From Candidatus Hydrogenedentota bacterium (lineage in GTDB: Bacteria; Hydrogenedentota; Hydrogenedentia; Hydrogenedentiales; CAITNO01), in contig CAIXUF010000941.1 of the NCBI GenBank assembly GCA_903922535.1, positions 1 through 7,209 of the forward strand: DNA of 7,209 nt. The letters are read 5' to 3'. Positions 1 through 6,043 of the stretch are shown one piece after another (the first letter of the stretch is position 1; each line of letters starts with the position of its first letter). The notes under the pieces were generated by a model that saw nothing but the letters and a program-made list of their open reading frames with translations, was not told the DNA's origin and did no database searches. The position numbers and the translations under genes were made by a program.

Positions 1-1526
1 CCGTACCGTTCGTGGCTGGACACCCAGTCCAGCGACGAGATCGCCGCGGCCAGCGAGACATCCCCGGCCAGCACCACGCCGCCGACAATCTCGGCTAGGC
101 GTTTCACCTTGCCCTCGCCGTGGCAGCCGAGCAGTTCCAGGCACTCGCGCTGGGTGGCGAGACCCGTGCCGCCGCCGTGGGTTGCCACGATCAGCGAGGG
201 GATCGTCATCGACATGTACAGGTCACCCTCGGGGGGCAATTCCACGTACAGTATGCCCGACGAAGACTCCGCCACGTTGGCGACGTCCTGGCCGGTGGCG
301 ATGAACATGGCCGCAATCCCGTTGGCTGAATGCAGCCCATTGTTGGTTGCCCCGGAGAGCATTGCCCCCACATTGGCGATGTTGTAGTGGCGGAAGAGGG
401 CTTCGGGCTCCACCCGGAGCTGTTCGGCGAGCACGTCCCGCTTCAGCGTGGCCTCGGCCACCACCCGCTTGCCGCGCGTGTGCATCAGGTTCACCTGCGA
501 CGCCTTCTTGTCCGTGGCCATGTTGGCCTCAAGATAGTGGTGCCGAATGCCGTCGAAGGTCGCCAGTATCCAGTTGCAGGCACCGAACGTGGCCTTCCCC
601 ACCATGTTCTGGCCGGCCGCGTCGCCCGTGGTAAAGTTGAAGCGCAAGAACGCAAGCTTGCCCGCCTGATAGTATTCGATATGGTCCAGGCGGGCCACCT
701 TTGAGGTGGACTCGGCCTCGCGGCGGATGTTGTCCTCGTGCGCACGGCACCACGTGATGAAATCGCGCGCGCCGCGCGCGTCGTCAAACACGAACACAGG
801 CGCCCGCTGCATCCCGTCATCGACAACGCTCACCTTCACCCCGCCGCACTGGTTCAGCACCTTCATGCCGCGGCTGTAGGATGCAACCAGCGTTCCCTCG
901 GTTGTGGCGAGCGGTATGATGAACTCGCCCTGCGCGTGCTCGCCGTTGATCTGGAACGGGCCGGCGAATCCCAGGGGGACCTGCGCGACACCCGTGAAAT
1001 TCTCGATGTTGCAGGCGGTGGTATGCGGATCGAAACTGAAATGGGAAATGTGCTTCAGCGGGGTGCCGGCGGTCTGCTCCACAAACTGCTGGCGTGCGGA
1101 AACCGCAGACCCGGAATGGTTGTCCGTCCTGTCACGGGGAATCTTGACCGCTTTGCCCGCCTTCTTTGCATGGGGCGCGCCCGTCTCCAGCGCAAGGCGC
1201 CCGAACGGCTCCACGGTGACAACCATCCCTATGTGCTGGATCACGCCGGATAGCGGCGGCATGGCCGATACGATCTTCAAATCGCTCAGCCACGGGGGAT
1301 CGACCGCTTTGGCCTCGATCTCATCCGGATGAACCCTGTGACCGTCGCCCAGGTCGAGCGTGATGTCTTTCCGCGGAACCTCCACGCCGTTGAACGCGAC
1401 ACGCTCCACGCCTGTCAGCCTGGCGTCACCCAAGGGACTCTTCAGTGAAACGCACACTGTTCCCGCATCGTTCCTCGTGCTCCCCTGTGTCTGTGGCATG
1501 TTCACAATCTCGCATGTGCACTCCAT
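1..1526 (-). CDS. Class I hydroxymethylglutaryl-CoA reductase, 3' end cut by window edge
   Basis: Reduces HMG-CoA to mevalonate with two NADPH, the committed step of the mevalonate isoprenoid pathway. Reading the minus strand from 1526 gives 508 residues with no stop. Visible family motifs are the dimerisation segment IENFTGVAQVPLGFAGP (E175), ATTEG with catalytic E210, the nucleotide-binding GDAAGQN (301-307), TDKK with catalytic K340, GQD with catalytic D414, the glycine-rich GGGTGLATQ, and SSHERYGR with catalytic H505. The E-K-D-H spacing (130, 74, 91) fits class I (human 132, 76, 99) and not class II. The C-terminal histidine is reached, so only a few residues are missing. No membrane spans are seen, so it is probably cytosolic. 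About 110 residues before the catalytic N-domain are unfamiliar and look beta-rich (FNGVEVPRKDITLDLGDG). I chose ATG 1526 because GAGGTGG lies 8 nt upstream; ATG 1499 is possible but has a weaker ribosome binding site. It stands alone and is divergent from the gene at 1870. Confidence 0.95.
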   Translation of the reverse strand, partial: MECTCEIVNMPQTQGSTRNDAGTVCVSLKSPLGDARLTGVERVAFNGVEVPRKDITLDLGDGHRVHPDEIEAKAVDPPWLSDLKIVSAMPPLSGVIQHIGMVVTVEPFGRLALETGAPHAKKAGKAVKIPRDRTDNHSGSAVSARQQFVEQTAGTPLKHISHFSFDPHTTACNIENFTGVAQVPLGFAGPFQINGEHAQGEFIIPLATTEGTLVASYSRGMKVLNQCGGVKVSVVDDGMQRAPVFVFDDARGARDFITWCRAHEDNIRREAESTSKVARLDHIEYYQAGKLAFLRFNFTTGDAAGQNMVGKATFGACNWILATFDGIRHHYLEANMATDKKASQVNLMHTRGKRVVAEATLKRDVLAEQLRVEPEALFRHYNIANVGAMLSGATNNGLHSANGIAAMFIATGQDVANVAESSSGILYVELPPEGDLYMSMTIPSLIVATHGGGTGLATQRECLELLGCHGEGKVKRLAEIVGGVVLAGDVSLAAAISSLDWVSSHERY

Positions 1527-1534
1527 TGATGAAA

Positions 1535-1541
1535 CCACCTC
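1535..1541 (-). promoter_or_regulatory. Ribosome binding site of the HMG-CoA reductase gene
   Basis: GAGGTGG on the minus strand lies 8 nt before ATG 1526. It decides the start in favour of 1526 over the in-frame ATG at 1499, which is preceded only by a weak CGAGA. An in-frame stop at 1581-1583 bounds the reading frame upstream. Confidence 0.7.
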
Positions 1542-1584
1542 ATTACTGCTGGGGCATTGTTTTCCACCGGGCCATGAGTTTCAG

Positions 1585-1608
1585 ATTGTTCCAACATCGG
1601 CAAACAAT
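1585..1608. repeat. Inverted repeat ATTGTT-N12-AACAAT, possible operator
   Basis: ATTGTT at 1585-1590 and AACAAT at 1603-1608 form a perfect 6-bp inverted repeat with a 12-bp spacer, about 60 bp upstream of the HMG-CoA reductase start. Further ATTGTT copies occur at 1556-1561 and 1768-1773. In three of the four copies the word extends to CATTGTT. The layout fits a dimeric regulator site, but no regulator gene is present, so this is only a candidate. Confidence 0.35.
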
Positions 1609-1869
1609 GACAGTCCCGCGGAATATTTCCATCCCGGTGTAGAATTAAGGAAAATTTTCGTTGTGGAGTTCGCACGGTCCGATGATTGGCCGCACGCTTA
1701 AAGCCCTTTCCGCCAAAGTCGTTCTCAAGTAGGTGACATGCGACGCGGGAAGTAATCACAAGTGAACATTGTTATTCGCTACTGCGTTGAATGTTACACG
1801 GGTGTGTCTCGTCAGCGAAGACGGAGCGGGTTGTCAGGGCTGGAAAGCATAGGGAGCCTGTTGATAACG

Positions 1870-2682
1870 ATGGGCGCAAATAAAGACCTGCTTGAAGCGA
1901 CAATAATCGAGTTCTACCGCGAGGAAATCCGGCAGCGCTATGCGCTTGCGCATCTGCGCGAAGTTCCTGAGTTTGGAACCATTCCCGACACGATGCTCGA
2001 TTCGCTGCGCGAATTCTTTCTGGAGAGGTTGTACCCGCCCGCCAAAGATCGTGCCCGAATGGATGAGGCATTTGACGACATGCTCCATCTGTTGAGTTCC
2101 CCGGGACGTCTCACACCCTTGATAGGAGCGGCCATCAGCTCCATGCTTCGGCTGAGTTTCCATCTTCCGGCGATTGTCAACACCGGACTTGCCACGATTG
2201 ATGCCATCAAACAGACCCGCCAGTTGGAGACCTGCCTGATGGCGGTGGCCGAGACGATACGACCGGAACTCGAGGCGGTGTTGGAAAACAAGAAATCGGC
2301 GCAGAAATACCGCCGAACCATGCTGCTGCTTATTGCCGGTGTTCCCGAAAGCACGGTGCGCGGCCTTATAGACAATGTGATTCGCCTGTTTGGAGCATTG
2401 TCAGACGTCAAGATGCTGTCGGGAATGCTGTATCTCGTGGAGCGGTGTGTGATCGTGATGGAAGCGCGCACGGAGGTCTACACCGACAAGGACCGGGAGA
2501 GCCTGAAATTGTGCCTGGAGGTGCTGCGCGGAGGGCACAACTTGTTTGCCCAACTCAAGCCCAAAGATTTCCCAAATCTCCTGAAGGGAATTGAACGGGT
2601 TGAAGTGACCTGGTACGAGGGCGTTGCCGGCCAGTTAAAAGGTCCCGGGATAAAGAAAAAGCATCCCGACACCTGCGGGTGA
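1870..2682 (+). CDS. Uncharacterised mostly alpha-helical protein
   Basis: I do not recognise this 270-residue protein. It appears almost wholly helical: charged amphipathic helices in the first 75 residues (LLEATIIEFYREEIRQRY; DSLREFFLERLY), a hydrophobic stretch around 81-112 (LTPLIGAAISSMLRLSF onward), a second one at 151-178 (MLLLIAGVPESTVRGLIDNV onward), and a basic tail (GIKKKHPDTCG). The hydrophobic parts contain arginines and look amphipathic, so a clear transmembrane protein is not supported. There is no signal peptide. The start is uncertain. I chose ATG 1870, with AGGGAG 13 nt upstream; TTG 1861 sits closer to that site. A GTG at 1762 with GGGAAG upstream would give 306 residues, but the added part is Cys/Arg-rich and unlike the rest. 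The SRPBCC gene follows in the same direction after 214 bp, so co-transcription is possible but not shown. Confidence 0.7.
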   Translation: MGANKDLLEATIIEFYREEIRQRYALAHLREVPEFGTIPDTMLDSLREFFLERLYPPAKDRARMDEAFDDMLHLLSSPGRLTPLIGAAISSMLRLSFHLPAIVNTGLATIDAIKQTRQLETCLMAVAETIRPELEAVLENKKSAQKYRRTMLLLIAGVPESTVRGLIDNVIRLFGALSDVKMLSGMLYLVERCVIVMEARTEVYTDKDRESLKLCLEVLRGGHNLFAQLKPKDFPNLLKGIERVEVTWYEGVAGQLKGPGIKKKHPDTCG

Positions 2683-2723
2683 TGCGCGCAAACACCACGT
2701 TGTCCAGACGCACTTGAACAGTT

Positions 2724-2794
2724 GTCATTCCCGAAAAGACGGAAACCCGATGGATTCATTCGCCAATTTGGCTTGCCGCCTTCGCCGGAATAAC
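2724..2794. repeat. Degenerate inverted-repeat element (REP/MITE-like)
   Basis: GTCATTCCCG at 2724-2733 is matched by CCGGAATAAC at 2785-2794, which is complementary at 8 of 10 positions. The interior holds a small palindrome, GCCAA-T-TTGGC (2762-2772), and a CGCCTTCGCCGG hairpin core next to the right arm. The ends resemble the common dispersed intergenic repeat of many bacteria whose ends read GTCATTCCCG...CGGGAATGAC. Only one copy lies in the window, so its repetitive nature rests on that resemblance. Confidence 0.5.
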
Positions 2795-2850
2795 GGGACA
2801 GACGGCCCGCTCCGGGCACCATGCAGGACAAGGGCCTTGGGAAAGTTTTC

Positions 2851-2871
2851 GGCCGCATGAGACAAGCGGCC
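2851..2871 (+). other. GC-rich hairpin in the leader of the SRPBCC gene
   Basis: GGCCGC (2851-2856) and GCGGCC (2866-2871) form a perfect 6-bp stem with a 9-nt loop, ending 10 nt before the AAGGA ribosome binding site at 2882. There is no following T-run, so it does not look like an intrinsic terminator. It may shape the 5' end of the transcript or may be chance in GC-rich DNA. Confidence 0.35.
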
Positions 2872-2896
2872 CCTTTACGGAAAGGAACCACACAGT

Positions 2897-3403
2897 ATGG
2901 CTTTCATCGCGAGCGTGGACCTCAAGAAACGTCTTGAAGTGAACTGTCCTTTTGACCGCGCATTTGACCTGTTGGCGAATGTGCCGGAGTCCGTCAGCCA
3001 TTTCCCAAATGTGGAGCAGTTGGTGGACTTGGGCGGCAATGCCTTCCGGTGGGAAATGTGCAAGATAGGTGTGGACCGGTTCTCCATCCAGACGATCTAT
3101 GGCTGCAAATATGTGGACGACCGTGAGAAGGGCACCATCAAGTGGACGCCCGTAAAGGGCGAGGGGAACGGCACCGTCAAGGGAAAGTGGACGCTCAAGG
3201 CGCTGGACGCGAAGAGCACCCGGATTGATCTGGCAACGACCGGGGAACTCGAAATACCGCTGCCGGGGCTGGTCAAGTTCCTCGTCGCTCCGGTGGTGAC
3301 CCACGAATTTGAGCGGCTGGTGGACCGATACGTTGAGAATCTCAGCAAGACGCTCAACGCACCGGCGAAGAAAAAGCCGGCGTCCAGAAAAGAAACCTCC
3401 TGA
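2897..3403 (+). CDS. SRPBCC (START-like) family protein
   Basis: The 168-residue protein matches the single-domain SRPBCC fold, a beta-grip with a long C-terminal helix around a hydrophobic pocket. Members bind or convert small hydrophobic ligands (polyketide cyclase/dehydrase and CoxG-type groups). Visible parts are an opening beta strand (ASVDLKKRLEVNC), the typical PFDRAFDLLANVPESVSHFP helix segment (18-37), alternating strands through 47-120 (FRWEMCKIG, GTIKWTPVKG, TRIDLATTGELEI), and the closing helix around 125-154 (VKFLVAPVVTHEFERLVDRY). A Lys/Ser-rich tail (APAKKKPASRKETS) follows. There is no signal peptide, so it is probably cytosolic. ATG 2897 has AAGGA 10 nt upstream. The ligand cannot be inferred. 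It lies downstream of the helical orphan on the same strand and converges with the minus-strand cluster. The fold assignment is fairly secure; the function is open. Confidence 0.85.
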   Translation: MAFIASVDLKKRLEVNCPFDRAFDLLANVPESVSHFPNVEQLVDLGGNAFRWEMCKIGVDRFSIQTIYGCKYVDDREKGTIKWTPVKGEGNGTVKGKWTLKALDAKSTRIDLATTGELEIPLPGLVKFLVAPVVTHEFERLVDRYVENLSKTLNAPAKKKPASRKETS

Positions 3404-3405
3404 CA

Positions 3406-3423
3406 CCGCCAGCCGGTTGGCGG
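3406..3423 (+). terminator. Hairpin after the SRPBCC gene, weak terminator candidate
   Basis: CCGCCA (3406-3411) pairs with TGGCGG (3418-3423) around a 6-nt loop, starting 3 nt after the stop codon in the convergent gap. There is no T-tract on the plus-strand side, so it is not a classical intrinsic terminator. The position fits transcript-end formation or protection. Confidence 0.3.
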
Positions 3424-3519
3424 CAAGTCCCGACAAGTCCGCTCCTTGATACTGGAAACGGGACGTCATCAATGGGTGTTGTTTGGGTCATAACCCGCCC
3501 GCATCCACCGGAAATTGGT

Positions 3520-4563
3520 TCAGCGGGAAGTCAATTCCAATGCCAGATAGCTCTCGTATAACGCTTTGGCGTCAGGCTTGGATCCGGGCCGGACGTATTC
3601 CTGATACCCCCAGGTAATGGCCGTGCCGGTGAATTCCCCTGCGAACTGGAGTTTCTCTTTGAATTTGGCCGCCGGAACGGCCCTCCAAAACGGGACCGTC
3701 TTGGAATCGTTAACGTGGGTTCTCAGTCCGAATCGCGCCGCATAATCGTCAATGGACTTGATCTCCAGTTCGGCACTCTCGACATTGGCCCAGAAAGATT
3801 TGCCCGTGGCGTCACAGGCGGCTTTCATGGCCGCGAAGAAGGGTTTGCGCTCGTCCAGGGTATAACATGATAGATGTTCGCCGCTGTCCTGGAGCGCCAC
3901 AATGTCAATGGGGGCCTGGCGCAGCACGCCGGTCCAGAACCCCTGGTATTCTTCCGGCGACGCCCACCGAAAATCGCCGAGCTTGTGCGCCTGGTCAAGG
4001 ATGAAAAACGGTGAGATCATCACCGGCTTGTCGAGGGCCGCTTTGCAGCGCGACGCGACTTCGCGGTAGAGCGTTCGGGTCAGGTCCGCCTCCCGGTCCC
4101 AGAACATGTACAGTTCATAGGGCACATACCATCCGCAGAACGACTTGCGCACGCGGAAAAGCCGCGCGATGTTTCCGATGCATTTCTCGGCGCGGGCAAT
4201 CTCCGGCGCGGCATCGGTCTGGGTCCACCAGTTCGCGATGGACAGCGTGTTTACGAAGATGCGCATACCCCGGCGGTCGGCCTCATCGAAAAGGCCTTTC
4301 AGTGGTTCAGCGCCGTGACCGTCCGGCATTGCCGCCGCCGCATCGTCGGCAAATGCGCCCGAGACGACCAGCAGGTCCATGCCCAACGCCTGGATTTGGT
4401 CCAGCTCTGCCCGCCATGATTCCTGCGGGCGCTGCACATCCGCCTCCGACATCCACCAAAACGCGCCCGTCAGCCGCGCCGCGGGAGAGTCCCCATGGGA
4501 TGCCGGCATGAGGCCGCAAACCAGCACCAAGAAACATGGGGCCCAGGCAATGGGTTTTCTCAA
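3520..4563 (-). CDS. Secreted DUF4434-like TIM-barrel protein (putative glycoside hydrolase)
   Basis: The 347-residue protein starts with a Sec-type signal peptide (MRKPIAWAPCFLVLVCGLMP, probable cleavage near ASHG). No proper lipobox is seen. The mature part looks like a DUF4434-type (beta/alpha)8 barrel: LTGAFWWMSEADVQRPQESW at the first strand, GMDLLVVSG (61-69), RIFVNTLS (101-108), GWYVPYELYMFW (144-155), PVMISPFF (180-187), DIVALQDSGEH (220-230), FWANVESAE (257-265) and AITWGYQEY near the end. E150 after strand 4 and E262 near strand 7 sit where clan-A hydrolases carry their acid/base and nucleophile. The hydrolase role is therefore inference, as no reaction is established from the sequence. 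The start is TTG 4563, supported by AGGAG 8 nt upstream and by the signal peptide; the next ATG would remove most of it. It follows the oxidoreductase gene by 34 bp and is probably co-transcribed with it. Confidence 0.82.
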   Translation of the reverse strand: MRKPIAWAPCFLVLVCGLMPASHGDSPAARLTGAFWWMSEADVQRPQESWRAELDQIQALGMDLLVVSGAFADDAAAAMPDGHGAEPLKGLFDEADRRGMRIFVNTLSIANWWTQTDAAPEIARAEKCIGNIARLFRVRKSFCGWYVPYELYMFWDREADLTRTLYREVASRCKAALDKPVMISPFFILDQAHKLGDFRWASPEEYQGFWTGVLRQAPIDIVALQDSGEHLSCYTLDERKPFFAAMKAACDATGKSFWANVESAELEIKSIDDYAARFGLRTHVNDSKTVPFWRAVPAAKFKEKLQFAGEFTGTAITWGYQEYVRPGSKPDAKALYESYLALELTSR

Positions 4564-4571
4564 CGACGAAG

Positions 4572-4576
4572 CTCCT
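4572..4576 (-). promoter_or_regulatory. Ribosome binding site fixing a TTG start
   Basis: AGGAG on the minus strand lies 8 nt before TTG 4563. Together with the signal peptide encoded directly after it, this makes the rare TTG start convincing. Confidence 0.7.
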
Positions 4577-4597
4577 GGATGTTTGCAGTCCGCCCTT

Positions 4598-5869
4598 TCA
4601 CGCTTTCAAACCGGTCAGGTCCACGTCGAGCCGCCGGTTTTCGCGGACCAATTCGTCCATGGTGAGCCGCGCGTGGCGGCTGGCCGCTTCGCGTCCGAGG
4701 ATGCACGTCAATGCCCCATCCACGGCGCGCTGGAACGTGGGATTCTCGAAACGGCCTTCGGTTATGTCTGTGTGGAACGCAGCGATGTTACGGTTGGCGC
4801 CGCTCTCGTAGAGATTGGCCACGTCCCCGCCGTCGTACGGTTTGTCTCCACCCTTCACGTAGGCCCTGCCCCAGTAATTGATCATGCCGTGGGCGTTCTG
4901 CCCAAACACGCGGCAGCTCAATTCACCGTCGAGGGCGTTGGGAAGGGCTTGTCCGAAATGATTGTGCACCAGGCCGTCCTCATACTCGTAAACCACCGAA
5001 GACACGTCGTGGCTGTCGCCGTGCGGATCTTTGCGGCAGATGCGCGACCCACCCGAGGCGGCCACGGGACGCTTCCCGGCCACCCAGAGCGCGGCATCAA
5101 TGGCGTGAATGTCAAAGTTGCCAAGATAGTCGCAGCCCATTGCGATATCGTTGACCCAAATCAGCTTTTGCAGGCGGTCTTCCAGATTCCCCGTCTTCGG
5201 CGGGTCGGCACAGCCGCCGCCGGTGCCGTGGGTGAGCATCTGCGCCAGCGGGCCGAAGTCGCCGTCCAGGATGCGCCTGCGCACCTCAATGTTGATTGGG
5301 TCCGTCGGCATCTGGTAATCGACCAGGAAACAAAGCTTCTTTGACGTCGCCAGCATGCCCGCCGCCTGGACCTGCAGGCAGCCCGGCACGTCGGCTGACA
5401 CGGGTTTGGCCATGTACACATGCAGCCCGGCCTCCACCGCGGCCTGCGCGTGCTGCGGGATGAAATAGGGGGGTGTTTCGCAGGCCACCGCCTCAACACC
5501 GCTCGCGATCAGGTTCTTGTAGCCGGAAAGCCCCGAAAAGCGCCGGGACTTGTCCACGCCCAGCGCGTCACCGCATGCGTCCGCAACGGACTGGAAATAA
5601 TCGGCCACGGCGTGCATCTCGTATCCGCCATGGTTGGCGAAAAGCCCCGCGATCCACGCCCCGCGGCCGCCGCACCCAATCACGCCCAGCCGTATCTTGC
5701 GCGAGGAACGGGCTTGGCCCGATTCCACGGACGCCGTCTGCGCCATTGCCGGGGCCGGACGAACCAGCGATGCCGACGCGGCGGCAGTCAACATACTCCC
5801 GAGAAAATGCCGCCGCCTCATTCCTGTGTTTGAGCCTTGATTCGGAACCTTGGGTGTGGATTCGTTCAT
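4598..5869 (-). CDS. Gfo/Idh/MocA family oxidoreductase with Tat signal
   Basis: NAD(P)-dependent sugar or inositol oxidoreductase type, 423 residues. A twin-arginine signal (RRRHFLGSML, 18-27) with a small hydrophobic segment and a probable AMA-Q cleavage site near 43 indicates export in folded form, probably with cofactor. The Rossmann motif is LGVIGCGGRG (61-70). ACETPPYFIPQHAQAAVEAG leads to VYMAKPVSADVPGC, where K155 occupies the family lysine but A replaces E of the usual EKP. GNFDIHAIDAALWVAG (250-265) provides the expected Asp/His near the active site. The C-terminal part is the usual alpha/beta dimer domain. The GH109 active-site pattern is not evident, so I do not call it a glycosidase. 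I chose ATG 5869 for GAGGTG 7 nt upstream. An upstream in-frame extension to TTG 5983 has no Tat-compatible layout, and ATG 5821 lacks a ribosome binding site. It lies between the fucosidase and DUF4434 genes. Confidence 0.93.
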   Translation of the reverse strand: MNESTPKVPNQGSNTGMRRRHFLGSMLTAAASASLVRPAPAMAQTASVESGQARSSRKIRLGVIGCGGRGAWIAGLFANHGGYEMHAVADYFQSVADACGDALGVDKSRRFSGLSGYKNLIASGVEAVACETPPYFIPQHAQAAVEAGLHVYMAKPVSADVPGCLQVQAAGMLATSKKLCFLVDYQMPTDPINIEVRRRILDGDFGPLAQMLTHGTGGGCADPPKTGNLEDRLQKLIWVNDIAMGCDYLGNFDIHAIDAALWVAGKRPVAASGGSRICRKDPHGDSHDVSSVVYEYEDGLVHNHFGQALPNALDGELSCRVFGQNAHGMINYWGRAYVKGGDKPYDGGDVANLYESGANRNIAAFHTDITEGRFENPTFQRAVDGALTCILGREAASRHARLTMDELVRENRRLDVDLTGLKA

Positions 5870-6043
5870 TTCGGGACACCTCAAATGGTTGGAGAAACGA
5901 TCATCCTTGACCAAGTCTAGTCCAACAAGACCCGCGACTGCGAAATCCCGTGTGGACAGGAACGGCATGGCTGTGATTGTCAAACTCTAAGGGAGTATGG
6001 GACTGTCGGAGTACCCGTGTGCCAATCCGCCCATAACAGTCGA
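5870..6043. other. Intergenic gap between GH29 and oxidoreductase genes
   Basis: These 174 bp separate two genes in the same direction. The minus strand has a perfect TTGACA (5983 to 5978), but nothing like TATAAT lies 16-18 bp downstream. No T-run terminator follows the fucosidase stop. The oxidoreductase may be read from the upstream promoter or have a weak one of its own; the sequence does not decide. Confidence 0.4.
5877..5882 (-). promoter_or_regulatory. Ribosome binding site of the Gfo/Idh/MocA gene
   Basis: GAGGTG on the minus strand lies 7 nt before ATG 5869. It settles the start over TTG 5983, which would put the twin arginines more than 50 residues in, and over ATG 5821. Confidence 0.7.

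Larger units (their letters stand above)
1527..1869. promoter_or_regulatory. Divergent intergenic region with AT-rich core
   Basis: These 343 bp separate two diverging genes and should contain both promoters. The core at about 1541-1670 is clearly more AT-rich than the flanking genes. It has the perfect 10-bp palindrome GAAAATTTTC (1650-1659), GGAA-TAT-TTCC (1620-1630) and several ATTGTT words. No pair of hexamers close to the sigma-70 consensus at 16-18 bp spacing stands out on either strand, so I assign no exact promoter. A GTG at 1762 opens the downstream frame 36 codons earlier; those codons do not look like the rest of the protein. Confidence 0.55.

Noticed and set aside
738..1253. A 171-codon plus-strand open frame, with smaller ones at 330-704 and 904-1332
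   Set aside because: All lie opposite the HMG-CoA reductase gene, whose catalytic motifs are unmistakable; the products are His/Arg-rich and look non-coding.
1762..1869. N-terminal 36-codon extension of the helical protein from GTG 1762
   Set aside because: The residues are Cys/Arg-rich and unlike the helical body, and the stretch lies in the divergent regulatory region. It is kept as an alternative start only.
3424..3440. Tandem CAAGTCC words 10 bp apart after the SRPBCC gene
   Set aside because: Two short copies only, in a non-promoter location between converging genes; likely chance.
3485..3496. GGGT-CATA-ACCC hairpin in the convergent gap as a terminator
   Set aside because: The stem is only 4 bp and there is no T-run on either strand.
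4379..5344. A 321-codon open frame on the plus strand
   Set aside because: It lies opposite the Gfo/Idh/MocA gene and the 5' part of the DUF4434 gene, both of which have clear family motifs. Long antisense frames are expected in GC-rich coding DNA, and its product shows no family features.
5978..5983. Perfect TTGACA on the minus strand upstream of the Gfo/Idh/MocA gene
   Set aside because: No -10-like hexamer lies at 16-18 bp, so a promoter call is not supported.
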